A stretch of 64,000 nucleotides of DNA from Egicoccus halophilus (GTDB lineage Bacteria > Actinomycetota > Nitriliruptoria > Nitriliruptorales > Nitriliruptoraceae). The stretch's first letter is position 1. Each line of letters opens with the position of its first letter. This document shows positions 37,236-46,662 of this stretch, one piece after another. The DNA is taken from assembly GCF_004300825.1 (NCBI RefSeq), contig NZ_CP036250.1, positions 186,001 through 250,000 of the forward strand. The letters run 5' to 3'. Both the position numbers and the translations under genes were made by a program. Under the pieces are notes generated by a model. It searched no databases. It was not told where the DNA came from and was given only the letters and a program-made list of their open reading frames with translations.

Positions 37236-37298
37236 GCAGGCATCCTTCCCGCTCGGGTGGCGTCGAGGTCGTGCGGCGAGCGTATCCGCGCGCCCGGA

Positions 37299-39602
37299 TC
37301 AGCCCGCGTCGGGGGCGGGGCGTTCCTCGAGCAGTTCGGCGCCGAGCTCGCGGGCCAGCAGTTCGTCGGTCTGGGCGGCCTCCACCGGCCGGGCCACGAA
37401 CGCCTCCGCCTCGCGCACGTCGGCCTGTTCGGCGGCGGTGGGGCCGTCCTCGTCGAGTACCGGCGTGCGGGCGTCGTCGGGCGTGACCGACGGGGGCACC
37501 GGACGGCGCCGGTCGTCGTCGCCGTCGACGGTCACCTCGACCCGCAGCCGCAGGCCGCAGGCGCGTTCGATCGCCTCCTTGAGGACGTCGGCGAACTCGC
37601 CCTTGCCGGCGTTCTGGGCGTGGAAGGAGGCGTAACGGGGGCCGTAACGCAACGTGACGATGCCTCGTCGTACGGCGGTCACCGTGGCCGGCTGGAACAC
37701 GGCGTGACTGCGCCGGCTGCGGTTCTTCACCAGCTCCAGCACGCCGTCCCAGTTGCGCTGCAGCAGGTCGAGCTCGTCCACCTCGGCGCCCCCGGCCGGC
37801 GGCGGATCGTCGGACGAGGCGGCGTCGGCCGGCGCGGCGTCGTCGGGCGATGCCGCGTCGTCGGCCGGCGCGGCGTCGTCGGCGGGCGCGGCGGTCCCCG
37901 CGCTCGTCGAGGCTGGTGCCGGCGCGGGATCCGCACTCGACGGGGTCTGCGGCCTCGAGGCAGCCTCGCCAGCCGGAGCGGCGACCCGGCCGGTGTCCTG
38001 CGCGCCGGACGCCGGTGGCGCCGGCGGCTCGTCGGGGTCCGACGGCGGTGGGGGGCCGTCGTCGCCACCACGGCGACCGGCCGCCTCGCTGCGGGCCCGG
38101 GCCCGCGCCTGCAGGGCGGTCTCCCGGGCGGGTGCGGCCGCCTCCCCGGCCACGGCGCTCGCGGAACCGCCCTGCCCCGACGACGTGGTGGTGGCACCCG
38201 TGGCTGCCGACGCCCTACGCGAGGCGGCGGGTGCGGGTCGGGGTGTCGCGGGCGCGGACCTCGGTGCCGCCGGCGCCGGCCTGGGCGCGGACGGCGCCGA
38301 TGCCGGCGTGGCAGGCACGGCCGCCGCGCTCGACGTGTTGCGCGTGGCGGCACCGCTCGGCGCGGCAGGGGCGGACGACGACGCCGGCGCCGGGCGGCTC
38401 TCGTCGGTGCCGCTCCCCCCGCCGGCGCCGACCGCGCCGCCGCGTTCGAGCCGGGCGACACGATCGGCCAGGCTCGCGACGTCCCCGTCGGCCCCGGGCA
38501 CGGCGAGCTTGGCGAGTGTCAGCTCCAGCGGCAGCCGCGGCGAACCCTGGCGCTGTTCGACGACCGTCTGCGCCAGCAGGTCGACCGCGCGCAGCAGCGA
38601 CTCGCGCGGCAACGCGGCGGTCTGCGCCTGTAGCTGGCGCCGCCGGTCGTCGGTGGCGTCCACGAGATCGGGACGGTCGGGCGCCACCTGCAGCACGAGC
38701 AGGTCACGCAGGTGCTGGACGAGGTCGAGCGTGAACCGGCGCAGGTCGTGGCCCTCGTCGAGCAGTCCCTGCACCAGGCCCAGCAGGCCGGCGAGGTCCT
38801 GGCCCGCGACCGCGTCCACGGTCCCGAACACCCGCTCGGCGGGGGTGGTGCCCAGCACCGAGGCGACGGCCTCGGCGGTCACCTCACCCCCCTTGCGGCC
38901 CTCGCCGGGGGCGACACCGGCGAAGGCGAGCACCTGCTCGAGGACGGACTGGGTGTCGCGCAGCGAGCCGTCGCCGGCGCGCACGATCGCCTCGACCGCC
39001 CCCTCCTCGATCGTGTAGCCCTCGGCCTCGCACAGGCGGCGGACGTTGCCCGCGACCTCGGGTGCGGCGACCCGCCGCAGGTCGAGGCGCTGCACGCGCG
39101 AGAGGATGGTCGGCAGGACCTTCTGCGGATCGGTGGTGGCCATCGCGAACAGCACGTGCGCCGGCGGCTCCTCGATCAGCTTGAGCAGCGCGTTGAAGGC
39201 CGCCGTCGAGGCCATGTGGACCTCGTCGAGGATGTAGATCTTGCGCCGCGCCCGCGCCGGGGCGTACAGGGCCCGGTCGCGCAACTCACGGGCGTCGTCC
39301 ACGCCGCCGTGCGAGGCCATGTCGAGCTCGATCACGTCGACCGAACTGCCCTCGGCGATGGAGGTGCAGTGCTCGCACACCCCGCAGGGCGTCGGCGTCG
39401 GTCCCTGTTCGCAGTTGATGGCCTTGGCCAGCAACCGGGCGGTCGAGGTCTTGCCGGTCCCCCGCGGCCCCGTGAACAGGTACGCGTGGTGGAGCCGGTC
39501 CTCCTCGATGGCGTGGACCAGGGTCTGGATGACGTGCTGCTGTCCGACCACGTCCGTGAACGACTGCGGGCGGTACTTGCGGTACAGCGACACGTAGGCC
39601 AC
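37299..39602 (-). CDS. dnaX: DNA polymerase III subunit gamma/tau
   Basis: About 767 residues from the GTG at 39602, which gives the family-typical N-terminus VAYVSLYRKYRPQSF; an ATG two codons upstream has worse spacing to its ribosome-binding site. Walker A GPRGTGKT at 45-52, zinc cysteines C64, C73, C76 and C79, and DEVHMAS as Walker B are intact. Residues ~390-610 form a long Ala/Pro/Ser-rich linker with many repeats. The C-terminal tau-like domain (around NRSRRSHAVFQPATVTAV) is present. I see no clear programmed-frameshift site. It is the clamp-loader core of the replisome. Confidence 0.96.
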   Translation of the reverse strand: MAYVSLYRKYRPQSFTDVVGQQHVIQTLVHAIEEDRLHHAYLFTGPRGTGKTSTARLLAKAINCEQGPTPTPCGVCEHCTSIAEGSSVDVIELDMASHGGVDDARELRDRALYAPARARRKIYILDEVHMASTAAFNALLKLIEEPPAHVLFAMATTDPQKVLPTILSRVQRLDLRRVAAPEVAGNVRRLCEAEGYTIEEGAVEAIVRAGDGSLRDTQSVLEQVLAFAGVAPGEGRKGGEVTAEAVASVLGTTPAERVFGTVDAVAGQDLAGLLGLVQGLLDEGHDLRRFTLDLVQHLRDLLVLQVAPDRPDLVDATDDRRRQLQAQTAALPRESLLRAVDLLAQTVVEQRQGSPRLPLELTLAKLAVPGADGDVASLADRVARLERGGAVGAGGGSGTDESRPAPASSSAPAAPSGAATRNTSSAAAVPATPASAPSAPRPAPAAPRSAPATPRPAPAASRRASAATGATTTSSGQGGSASAVAGEAAAPARETALQARARARSEAAGRRGGDDGPPPPSDPDEPPAPPASGAQDTGRVAAPAGEAASRPQTPSSADPAPAPASTSAGTAAPADDAAPADDAASPDDAAPADAASSDDPPPAGGAEVDELDLLQRNWDGVLELVKNRSRRSHAVFQPATVTAVRRGIVTLRYGPRYASFHAQNAGKGEFADVLKEAIERACGLRLRVEVTVDGDDDRRRPVPPSVTPDDARTPVLDEDGPTAAEQADVREAEAFVARPVEAAQTDELLARELGAELLEERPAPDAG

Positions 39603-39840
39603 GCACATCACCCCAACAACGGTCCGGACTCCGACGCGCCGAGCCGACGCGGCCCACACGGTAGCGGTGGACCCGGACACCTCCGGGCGTCGCGGGCGGC
39701 GCCCGCGGACGCGACGACGACACGCCCGCATGCTTCCCGGGCGCCGCCGATGCCGCGGAAGTTCCCGCCCCGGCGCGCGACCGATGCTCGCTCGGCCGCC
39801 TGCGCCGGAACGGCGACACGCGAGGCGGCGACCCGACGGG

Positions 39841-39954
39841 GTGTGGTGACGGACGTCCGGCTCGCACCCGTCCGAGAACGGCTTAGGGCTGCTACCTCTC
39901 GGTCCTGACCCGGTTCACCGGGGGACGTCACGACGGACGCCCGTCACCGCACAC
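39841..39954 (-). ncRNA. ffs: Signal recognition particle RNA (4.5S/small SRP RNA)
   Basis: About 114 bases that fold end to end: the 5' end GTGTGCGGTGACGG pairs with CCGTCACCACAC at the 3' end. The apical part has the conserved SRP54-binding sequence GGTCAGGACCGAGAGGTAGCAGCC, read here as GGGTCAGGACC (symmetric loop side) and GGTAGCAGCCC (asymmetric loop side), with GAGA as the GNRA apical tetraloop. Its place just upstream of dnaX is the usual one in mycobacteria and Streptomyces. The 238 bases between it and dnaX hold nothing I can name. Boundaries are approximate by a few bases. Confidence 0.88.
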
Positions 39955-40055
39955 CGCCGGGATCGCGGACCCCGCGTGCGACGCGGACGGTACCAAGCTC
40001 CGGGCGACCGTGCCCGCCCGCGTGGCGCCGACCGCCGCAGCGTCGGACCGCGACG

Positions 40056-41288
40056 TCAGACCGCGGTGTCGGTGTCCGTCAGATGGCGAACGAGGTGGTC
40101 GGCGACGTCGGGGTGCCAGCACAGCCCGAAGTGGTTCGCGGCCACCGGTACGACGTGGACCCGCTCCCCCTCGATGCGGCGGGTCCGACCGCGGCCCGTC
40201 GCCGACGACGCCGGGACGAGCAGGTCACCGAGGACACGGTTGACCGGATGGCGCTCCCCGCGGGCGAGACGTCCGACCACGAGGTGGTGGTCGACGTCGG
40301 CCAGCCACGGGTCGTCGGCGTCGGGCTCGACCACCTCGCGCAGGCGCTGACCGGGATCGACCAACGTGCCGTGGTGGAGGTCGCGGATGCCCGGTGCGCG
40401 CCGGTCCAGGATGCCGACGAACGGGGCCACCTCGGGCACCCGCCCGAACAGGCCGACGGCACGCTCGACGACGCGCTCGAGCGGAGCTCCGAGGTGCGGC
40501 GTGCCCAGATAGGCGACGTGCCGGAGCGCTCGCGTCCAGGAGTGACCACGCTCGGCCGCCTGCGCACAGGCGGAGCGCACGACCAGCCCGCCCATCGAGT
40601 GTCCGACCAGGGTCAGCTGCGCGATGGGCACCGGCCAGTGCTGCACCAGGTGCTCCAAGAGCTGCGTCAGGGCCGCCCCGTTGCGTCCGACGGCGGCGCC
40701 GGTGCCGTAGCGCACGCGCACCGGCGTCGTGCCGGCCGAGCCGAGCGCCGTCGGCAGGCTCACCCGCCCGGGCCGCTCCGGCGGCGGGTCCCAGATCCGG
40801 TCGTCCTCCGTCAGTCCGTGGACGAACACCACGACGTGCGTGGTCGCGTCCGGGAACGCCGCGGCCAGCGCCGCGGCCTCCGCGTCGACGGTGACACCTG
40901 CCTGTCGGATCGCCAGGGGCAGCCGCAGCGCCGACGGCACCTCGTCGAGCAGACCGTTGGCGATCGCCGCCAGTCGGGAGCCGGCGGACGAGCGGTCGAG
41001 CCACGGACGCTGCTGGTCACGCGCACGGGCGGCGGCGACCATGCCGCCGACGACCCCGAGTCCCCGGAGCGAGCCGCGGACCGTCGCGTAGACGCTCTCG
41101 AGGACGACGTCGTGGACCAGACGCACCGGCGCACCGAGCGGGCCGACGGCGCCGAAGGCCCGGTCGGCGACCGCCCGGTGGACGCCCTGGACCGTCTCGG
41201 ACACGACCCCGTCGACGACGTCGGCGGCCAGCCGGGCCCAGCCGTCGGCCTCCGCGGCCGGGCCCGTGTCCGTCGGTCGCTGCTCCAT
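40056..41288 (-). CDS. Alpha/beta hydrolase (PGAP1/lipase-like esterase)
   Basis: 410 residues from the ATG at 41288 with GGGAG six bases upstream. After a ~145-residue helical region comes an alpha/beta-hydrolase core: oxyanion-loop segment VFVHGLTEDD, nucleophile elbow GHSMGG with S231, and a late catalytic His in AANHFG. The architecture resembles PGAP1-like esterases and large triacylglycerol lipases. No signal peptide, so probably cytoplasmic or peripheral. Substrate unknown. Confidence 0.85.
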   Translation of the reverse strand: MEQRPTDTGPAAEADGWARLAADVVDGVVSETVQGVHRAVADRAFGAVGPLGAPVRLVHDVVLESVYATVRGSLRGLGVVGGMVAAARARDQQRPWLDRSSAGSRLAAIANGLLDEVPSALRLPLAIRQAGVTVDAEAAALAAAFPDATTHVVVFVHGLTEDDRIWDPPPERPGRVSLPTALGSAGTTPVRVRYGTGAAVGRNGAALTQLLEHLVQHWPVPIAQLTLVGHSMGGLVVRSACAQAAERGHSWTRALRHVAYLGTPHLGAPLERVVERAVGLFGRVPEVAPFVGILDRRAPGIRDLHHGTLVDPGQRLREVVEPDADDPWLADVDHHLVVGRLARGERHPVNRVLGDLLVPASSATGRGRTRRIEGERVHVVPVAANHFGLCWHPDVADHLVRHLTDTDTAV

Positions 41289-41355
41289 GACCGCTCCCCC
41301 GGGTCGGGTCCGACGACGGTAGCGGCCGGACGCCGAACCACCGGGGACACGCCCG

Positions 41356-41778
41356 TCAGGCGTCGATGCCGACACCGGTGCGCTCGGCGACGTCGCGGAT
41401 GCCCAGGCCGATGAACACGAACAGCACGCCCATGCCGATCGCCATCGCCGCGGTACCGAACGCGAGGATGGAGGTGAACAACGACGCCTGCAGGAAGGAC
41501 GAGTTCATGGCCAGGTCGCGACGCGGGTCCTCACGGTCGAGCTCGGCGTAGGTCAGACCGTCGGTCGTGTCCAGCGTGTGCTCCTGGATCACCTGCGCCT
41601 GGCAGTAGGCCGTGAACGGGCCCCGGACCTCGCGCTCGGGCAGGCAGGCGTCGTCGGGCGTGGTGATGCGCTGTTCGGCGAGGGTGCTGCTGACCATCGC
41701 CCAGGTCCCGATGCCGCCGATCACGAGCAGCACCCCGAGGACGATCGAGCCGATGGACGCGGCGTTGCGCATGGTCAT
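41356..41778 (-). CDS. Two-span membrane protein, actinobacterial, unknown function
   Basis: 140 residues. Spans lie at residues ~9-30 and ~100-125, flanking an extracytoplasmic loop with two Cys (in DDACLPE and AYCQAQ) that could form a disulfide. Proteins of this layout in actinobacteria are often labelled LigA by transfer error; nothing here indicates a dioxygenase. It stands alone between two longer leftward genes. Confidence 0.75.
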   Translation of the reverse strand: MTMRNAASIGSIVLGVLLVIGGIGTWAMVSSTLAEQRITTPDDACLPEREVRGPFTAYCQAQVIQEHTLDTTDGLTYAELDREDPRRDLAMNSSFLQASLFTSILAFGTAAMAIGMGVLFVFIGLGIRDVAERTGVGIDA

Positions 41779-41925
41779 GGTCGTTCCCTTCGTCGATGAC
41801 CGTCGACGGTAGGAACTCCGAGGTCACCGGTCCGGGGTCGAGGGCCCTCGATGCCGCCGACCATCGACCCCGACCTGCACTACCGGCAACCGGGCTCGTG
41901 TGACCCGGCGCAGCTGTGGACCGGA

Positions 41926-43590
41926 TCAGACGGTCGGCAGCGCCGCGGCGACCTCCGACAGCCGTTCGGGACGCACGGGTCGCGACCACAGGTAGCCCTG
42001 GCCGAAGTCGCAGGCGAGCCGTCGCAGGTGTTCGACCTGTCCGACGTGTTCGATGCCCTCGGCCACGACGGTCAGCCCGAGCGCCGCGGCCATGCGGCAG
42101 ATCCCGCTCACCAGCGCGTCGGCACCGACGTCGTCGAGTGCGGCGGTGAAGCTACGGTCGATCTTGAGCTGGTCCACCGGCAGTCGACGCAGCGAGTCGA
42201 GGGTGGCGAAGCCGGTCCCGAAGTCGTCGAGGGCGACCCGCACACCGGCCTGCCGCAACCGCTGCAGCAGCTCGCCGGTCGAGACCGTGTCGTCGACCAT
42301 GCCGGTCTCGGTGATCTCGAGGGTGAGCCGGCCGGGGGCCACGCCGGCGCCGACGAGCGCCGAACGGACCTCCTCCTCGAGCTGCGGGCGCAGCTGGGCG
42401 ACGGCGACGTTCACGCTGACCGTCCACGTCGCCGCCGCGGGCCCGAGCTCGTCCCAGGCGGCGAGTTGCCGCAACGACTCGTGCAGGACCCACCGGCCGA
42501 CGTCGAGGATGTCCCCGGACGCCTCGAGCAGGGGCACGAACGCGTCCGGGCCGATCGGACCGAGGTCGGGATGGTCCCAGCGCAGCAGCGCCTCCACGCC
42601 CCGTACGAGACCGGTGTCCAGCCACACGATCGGCTGGTACTCGAGCCGGAACTCGCCCCGGTCCAGGGCCTCACGGACGTCGGTCCGCAGCCGCAACAGG
42701 TCCGACACGCGCTGGTGGTCCTCGGGCGTGTGCACCTCGACCCGCCCACCACCGTGGGTCCGTGCCAGGTACAGGGCGACGTCGGCCTGGCGGAGCAGGG
42801 TGTGCACCTCGCTCCCGCCCGAGCTCGCCGCGACCCCGACGGAGACTCCCACGCGGCAGAGACGCCCGCCCACGACCGTCGGCCGCGACAACCGGGTGTG
42901 CAGTTCGCCGGCGAGCCGGTGCGCCTCGGTCACCTCGGCACCCGGCAGGAACAGCGCGAACTCGTCCCCGCCGAGCCGGGCCACGACGGTCGAGGACACG
43001 ACCCCGGAACGCAGCCGCGTCGCGACCTCGACCAGGACCGCGTCCCCAGCCGCGTGCCCCAACGTCTCGTTGACGGACGCGAGGTCGTCGACGTCGACGA
43101 GCACGACCGCGCCGCCACGGCTGCGCACCGCGACCTCGGCCTGCTCGAGGAAGGCGGGACGGTTGACGAGCCCGGTCAGCTCGTCGTGCGTCCCGAGCCG
43201 CTCCAGGGCCGCCTGTTGCGCCTGGTGGGGGCGCAGGTCGCTGGCCAGCACGGCGAACCAAGCGTGGCCGTCACCGTCCTCACCCGGCACGAGCAGGACC
43301 GCCAGCGGCACCCGACGTCCGGCATCCACGGCGACGAGCTCGCCCCGCCAACTCTCCCCCGCCTCCAGGCGCGGCAGCACCTCCATGTCGAGCAGCATGC
43401 GGCTCGCGGGGGTGAACACGGTCGCATGGTCCGACGGCAGCGATCCGCCCCAGCCGAGCAGCGCACGCGCCGCGGCGTTGGCCTGCTCGACGGCGCCGCC
43501 CGGCCCCACGAACCAGACCGGGTCGGGCGAGCCCAGCAACAGCTGCGCCGCCCGACGTGCGAACACGTCGTCGCGCGTCTCGACGTCCAT
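41926..43590 (-). CDS. PAS-GGDEF-EAL cyclic-di-GMP enzyme
   Basis: 554 residues from the ATG at 43590 with GGAGG five bases upstream. Residues ~12-120 form a PAS-like sensor (SPDPVWFVGPGGAVEQANAA). The diguanylate cyclase domain keeps GGDEF at 207-211. The phosphodiesterase domain keeps EAL at 333-335 (EALLRW), the metal-binding DDFGTG loop, and EGIEH, so both activities look possible. No membrane span, so it acts in the cytoplasm. It is divergent (117-base gap) from an RsbQ-like hydrolase, a family whose known member works through a PAS-domain partner. Confidence 0.94.
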   Translation of the reverse strand: MDVETRDDVFARRAAQLLLGSPDPVWFVGPGGAVEQANAAARALLGWGGSLPSDHATVFTPASRMLLDMEVLPRLEAGESWRGELVAVDAGRRVPLAVLLVPGEDGDGHAWFAVLASDLRPHQAQQAALERLGTHDELTGLVNRPAFLEQAEVAVRSRGGAVVLVDVDDLASVNETLGHAAGDAVLVEVATRLRSGVVSSTVVARLGGDEFALFLPGAEVTEAHRLAGELHTRLSRPTVVGGRLCRVGVSVGVAASSGGSEVHTLLRQADVALYLARTHGGGRVEVHTPEDHQRVSDLLRLRTDVREALDRGEFRLEYQPIVWLDTGLVRGVEALLRWDHPDLGPIGPDAFVPLLEASGDILDVGRWVLHESLRQLAAWDELGPAAATWTVSVNVAVAQLRPQLEEEVRSALVGAGVAPGRLTLEITETGMVDDTVSTGELLQRLRQAGVRVALDDFGTGFATLDSLRRLPVDQLKIDRSFTAALDDVGADALVSGICRMAAALGLTVVAEGIEHVGQVEHLRRLACDFGQGYLWSRPVRPERLSEVAAALPTV

Positions 43591-43707
43591 GGTGGCCTCC
43601 TCGACCCGTGCCGGTCGGCCGGACCGACCGGCGTTCAAGCGCGCGCCTTGAGTCGCGGTCCGCCCGGCCGACCAGGGGCGTGTTCCTCGAGGTGCCCGGA
43701 GCCCGTC

Positions 43708-44517
43708 GTGTCCGCCGTCGTCCGCAACAACGTCCAGGTCGTGGGGCCCGTCACGGGGCCGACCCTGGTGCTCGCCCACGGGTTCGGTTGCAGCCAGGGC
43801 ATGTGGCGGCACGTCACCGCCGACCTGGCCCGCGACCACCGCGTCGTACTGTTCGACCACGTCGGGGCCGGCGACAGCGATCCTCGTGCCTACGACCCCA
43901 CCCGCCACGCCACGCTGGCGGGCTACGCCGAGGACGTCGTGGCGATCCTGCGTGAGCTCGGCGTCGGCGGGGTGACCTACGTCGGGCACTCGGTGGGCGC
44001 GATGATCGGGGTGTTGGCCTCCCGGTTGGCACCCGAGTGGATCACCGACCTCGTGCTCGTCGGCCCCTCGCCGCGTTACCTCGACGACCCGGCGACCGGC
44101 TACGTCGGCGGGTTCGACGAGGCGGACATGACCGAACTGCTCGGGCTGCTCGACCGCAACCATGCCGGTTGGGCTTCGGCGATGGCGCCGACCATCATGG
44201 GCAACGCGGACCGCCCGGAGCTCGCCGAGGAGTGGTCCGACAGCGTCTGCCGCACCGACCCGGTCCTCGCACGGCGCTTCGCGCGTGCGACCTTCCTCGG
44301 CGACAACCGGGCCGACCTGCCGCAGGTGACGGCGCGCACGCTGGTGCTGCAGTCGGCGCGGGACGCGATCGCCCCGCCGGTCGTCGGCCGCTACGTCGCC
44401 GACGCGATCCCCGGCGCCGTCCTGCGTGAACTCGACGTCAGCGGGCACTGCCCGAACCTGAGCGCGCCGCAGGTCACCGCCCAGGCCATCCGGGACTTCG
44501 CCGCCCTCCCCGTGTGA
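43708..44517 (+). CDS. rsbQ: RsbQ-like alpha/beta hydrolase (signalling type)
   Basis: 269 residues, the same length as Bacillus RsbQ. The catalytic triad S95 (GHSVGA), D219 (SARDAI) and H247 (SGHCPN) falls at almost the same residue numbers as in RsbQ, and family-specific stretches such as GPSPRYL-(N/D)DP and YVGGF are present. In Bacillus, RsbQ is needed for the PAS domain of RsbP phosphatase to signal energy stress; plant KAI2/D14 receptors share the fold. The GTG at 43708 has GGAG six bases upstream. Its divergent neighbour is a PAS-GGDEF-EAL protein rather than an RsbP phosphatase. Confidence 0.92.
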   Translation: MSAVVRNNVQVVGPVTGPTLVLAHGFGCSQGMWRHVTADLARDHRVVLFDHVGAGDSDPRAYDPTRHATLAGYAEDVVAILRELGVGGVTYVGHSVGAMIGVLASRLAPEWITDLVLVGPSPRYLDDPATGYVGGFDEADMTELLGLLDRNHAGWASAMAPTIMGNADRPELAEEWSDSVCRTDPVLARRFARATFLGDNRADLPQVTARTLVLQSARDAIAPPVVGRYVADAIPGAVLRELDVSGHCPNLSAPQVTAQAIRDFAALPV

Positions 44518-44758
44518 CGCAGCCGGCAGGGAAACGGCGTGCCGGGCGTACCGCGACGACGATCGCCACGGTGCCGCGGCGTCGGCCACCCGTTGCCCGC
44601 AAGCGTGGACCTGGCGCGCGAAACGGCTGGCCGAAGGGCCGGGAAGACCTGTCCGCCCGCCCGCAGCGCTACCTAGCGTCCGGCTCGTCCTCGGTGTCGG
44701 CGGCCCGACACGGCTCCGGGGACCCGGAACGGGGTTCGGGCGAGGAGAGCGAGACGTC

Positions 44759-45631
44759 ATGCGACGACGATGGACCACCTGCTTGAGCCTGGCGCTGATG
44801 GGGATGCTGCTGGGCGCCCTGCCCGCCGCCGCACAGTCCGCCGATGCCGAGGCGTTGCTCATCGCGCCCAGCGTGGACGAGTTCTGCACCGCGATCGAGG
44901 AGCTCGCCGCCGGCGCCGACCCCGAGGAACTGGCCGAACTGGTCGAGGGTGACGGCGGACAATGGGCGGCGATGTTCGCGCCCGAGCCGATCGACCGCGC
45001 CGACGTCGGGGACGTGGCCGACAACCTCGAGGAACTGCTCGCCGAGTCCGACGGTGACGTCGCCAGTGCCAGCCACGACGGCATGGCCCTGGTCGTGACC
45101 CTGCTGCCCGACCCGACCCAGTGCGAGGGCTTCGCGGACTGGGGCGTCGAGGAGGGCGAGCAGATGGAGCCCGGCGCCTACCTGATCGCCCCGTCCGCCG
45201 ACGAGTTCTGTGCGGCCGTCGAGGAGCTGTTCGAGGAACTGCTCGCCGACGAGGGCGCGATGGAGGACGCGGCCCCCGGTGACGACCTCGGCGTCAGCCC
45301 GGCCGTCCTGGAGGCCTTCGAACCCGACCTGATCGACCTGTCCACCGACGAGCGCTACGCCGCACTCGCCGACGCGATGAGCACGACCCGCACCGGCTAC
45401 GACGCCGACGTGCTGTCGGTGACCACCGACGGCGAGTCGGTGCTCGTCGTGGCGCTGCCCGACCTGACCGACTGTGACCTCGGCATGGACGACGTGCCCG
45501 TGGACGGCGTCGAGGCCGGCTTCGGTGGTGCGGCGTCCGACAACGTCCCGCCGATCGCCCTGCTGCTGCTCGGGCTGGGTGCCGGCGCGCTCGCCCTGGG
45601 TGTCCGCACCCTGCGCACCGACGCCGCCTGA
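44759..45631 (+). CDS. Secreted membrane-anchored protein with duplicated domain
   Basis: 290 residues. A signal peptide (residues 1-26, ending AAAQS) precedes two acidic repeats, each beginning LIAPSxDEFCxAxEEL and ending with a Cys-containing strand (PDPTQCEG, PDLTDCDL), giving two conserved Cys per repeat that could form disulfides. A C-terminal hydrophobic span and short basic tail follow, like a sorting signal, but no LPxTG-like pentapeptide precedes the span. The class F sortase gene follows by 79 bases. Function unknown. Confidence 0.8.
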   Translation: MRRRWTTCLSLALMGMLLGALPAAAQSADAEALLIAPSVDEFCTAIEELAAGADPEELAELVEGDGGQWAAMFAPEPIDRADVGDVADNLEELLAESDGDVASASHDGMALVVTLLPDPTQCEGFADWGVEEGEQMEPGAYLIAPSADEFCAAVEELFEELLADEGAMEDAAPGDDLGVSPAVLEAFEPDLIDLSTDERYAALADAMSTTRTGYDADVLSVTTDGESVLVVALPDLTDCDLGMDDVPVDGVEAGFGGAASDNVPPIALLLLGLGAGALALGVRTLRTDAA

Positions 45632-45710
45632 CGTCCGAGGAACCCGGCCGGCGCCCGTGCGGCGCCGGTCGGGATCCCGGCGTCGTCCCCCATCGACCGC
45701 GAGATCCACG

Positions 45711-46529
45711 ATGTCCCGCCGCTCGCCGACACCTGACGCCACCACCGGTCGCACCCGCACCGGTCGTGGGGCGCTGTTGCTGGTGCTCGGAGGCGTGCTG
45801 ACGGCGTTGGGGGTCTGGTTGACGTTCGGACCGGCGGCGACGCCCGTCGGCGCCCATCTCGAGGCGCTCCCCGCCGAGCCGCCCGCATCCGAGCCCGCGG
45901 CCACGCCGCCGGAGACCGCGAACGAGGACCCCGACGCGGCCGCCGACAGGGGCGCCGCCGCGGTCCGGCCGCTGCGTCCCTCGACCCCGCGCGCCGAGCT
46001 GGTCCCCGACCTGCCCGCGCCACCACCGGCCGCGGCCCCGGACGAGGCCCCGGTCGAGGCCCCGGTCGAGGCCCCGGTCGAGGCCGAGGTGGCGGCGCCG
46101 ACCGTGCTGGAGGTGCCGCGCATCGGCGTCGACGCGGCGCTGGTGGCGCTCGACCTCGACGACCAGCGTCGGCTCGAGGTCCCCGCCGACGCGGCCGTTC
46201 CCGGCTGGTACGTCCGCGGCCCACGCCCCGGCGCGGCCGGCCCGGCCGTGATCGCCGGCCACGTCGACTCGCATGCCGGACCGGGGGTGTTCCTGCGGCT
46301 GCCGGAGCTCGAACCCGGTGACGAGATCCTGGTGCACCGCGAGGACGGATCGACGGCCCGGTTCGTGGTGGACCGCATCGGGCGCTGGCCCAAGGACGAG
46401 TTTCCGACCGACGCGGTCTACCGCCAGGCCGACGGCGCGGAGCTGCGCCTGATCACCTGTGGCGGCACGTTCGACGAGGACGTGCGCCGCTACGAGGACA
46501 ACATCGTGGTCTTCGCCTCCGCCGCTTGA
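45711..46529 (+). CDS. Class F sortase
   Basis: 272 residues. One N-terminal span (residues ~20-40) anchors the enzyme, a Pro/Ala/Glu-rich linker with three 12-bp coding repeats (APVE units) follows, and the sortase domain holds catalytic H184 (AGHVDS), C250 (LITCGG) and R260 (RRYEDN). Spacing and the GTFDEDVRRYEDNIVVFA end fit class F sortases of actinobacteria. The substrate is not identified; the upstream secreted protein is a candidate by position only. Confidence 0.92.
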   Translation: MSRRSPTPDATTGRTRTGRGALLLVLGGVLTALGVWLTFGPAATPVGAHLEALPAEPPASEPAATPPETANEDPDAAADRGAAAVRPLRPSTPRAELVPDLPAPPPAAAPDEAPVEAPVEAPVEAEVAAPTVLEVPRIGVDAALVALDLDDQRRLEVPADAAVPGWYVRGPRPGAAGPAVIAGHVDSHAGPGVFLRLPELEPGDEILVHREDGSTARFVVDRIGRWPKDEFPTDAVYRQADGAELRLITCGGTFDEDVRRYEDNIVVFASAA

Positions 46530-46586
46530 CACCTCGGCGTTTCCCGCGCGCAGGCCCATCAGCCGGGGGATGCGCAGCAGACGCGT

Positions 46587-46614
46587 ACGCCCCCGGCGCA
46601 GGGGCCGGGGGCGT
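46587..46614. terminator. Bidirectional terminator between sortase and P-type ATPase
   Basis: ACGCCCCCGGC and GCCGGGGGCGT form a perfect 11-bp stem with a six-base loop in the 133-base gap between convergent genes. No T-run on either side. Confidence 0.6.
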
Positions 46615-46662
46615 CACCGCGCGGTGCGGTGGCTGGGGCCTCCGCGCCGCCGCACCTGCGGC

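Noticed and set aside
41356-41778. Assignment as a LigA-type ring-opening dioxygenase
   Set aside because: The protein is a two-span membrane protein with no metal-binding dioxygenase residues; the label is a known propagation error.
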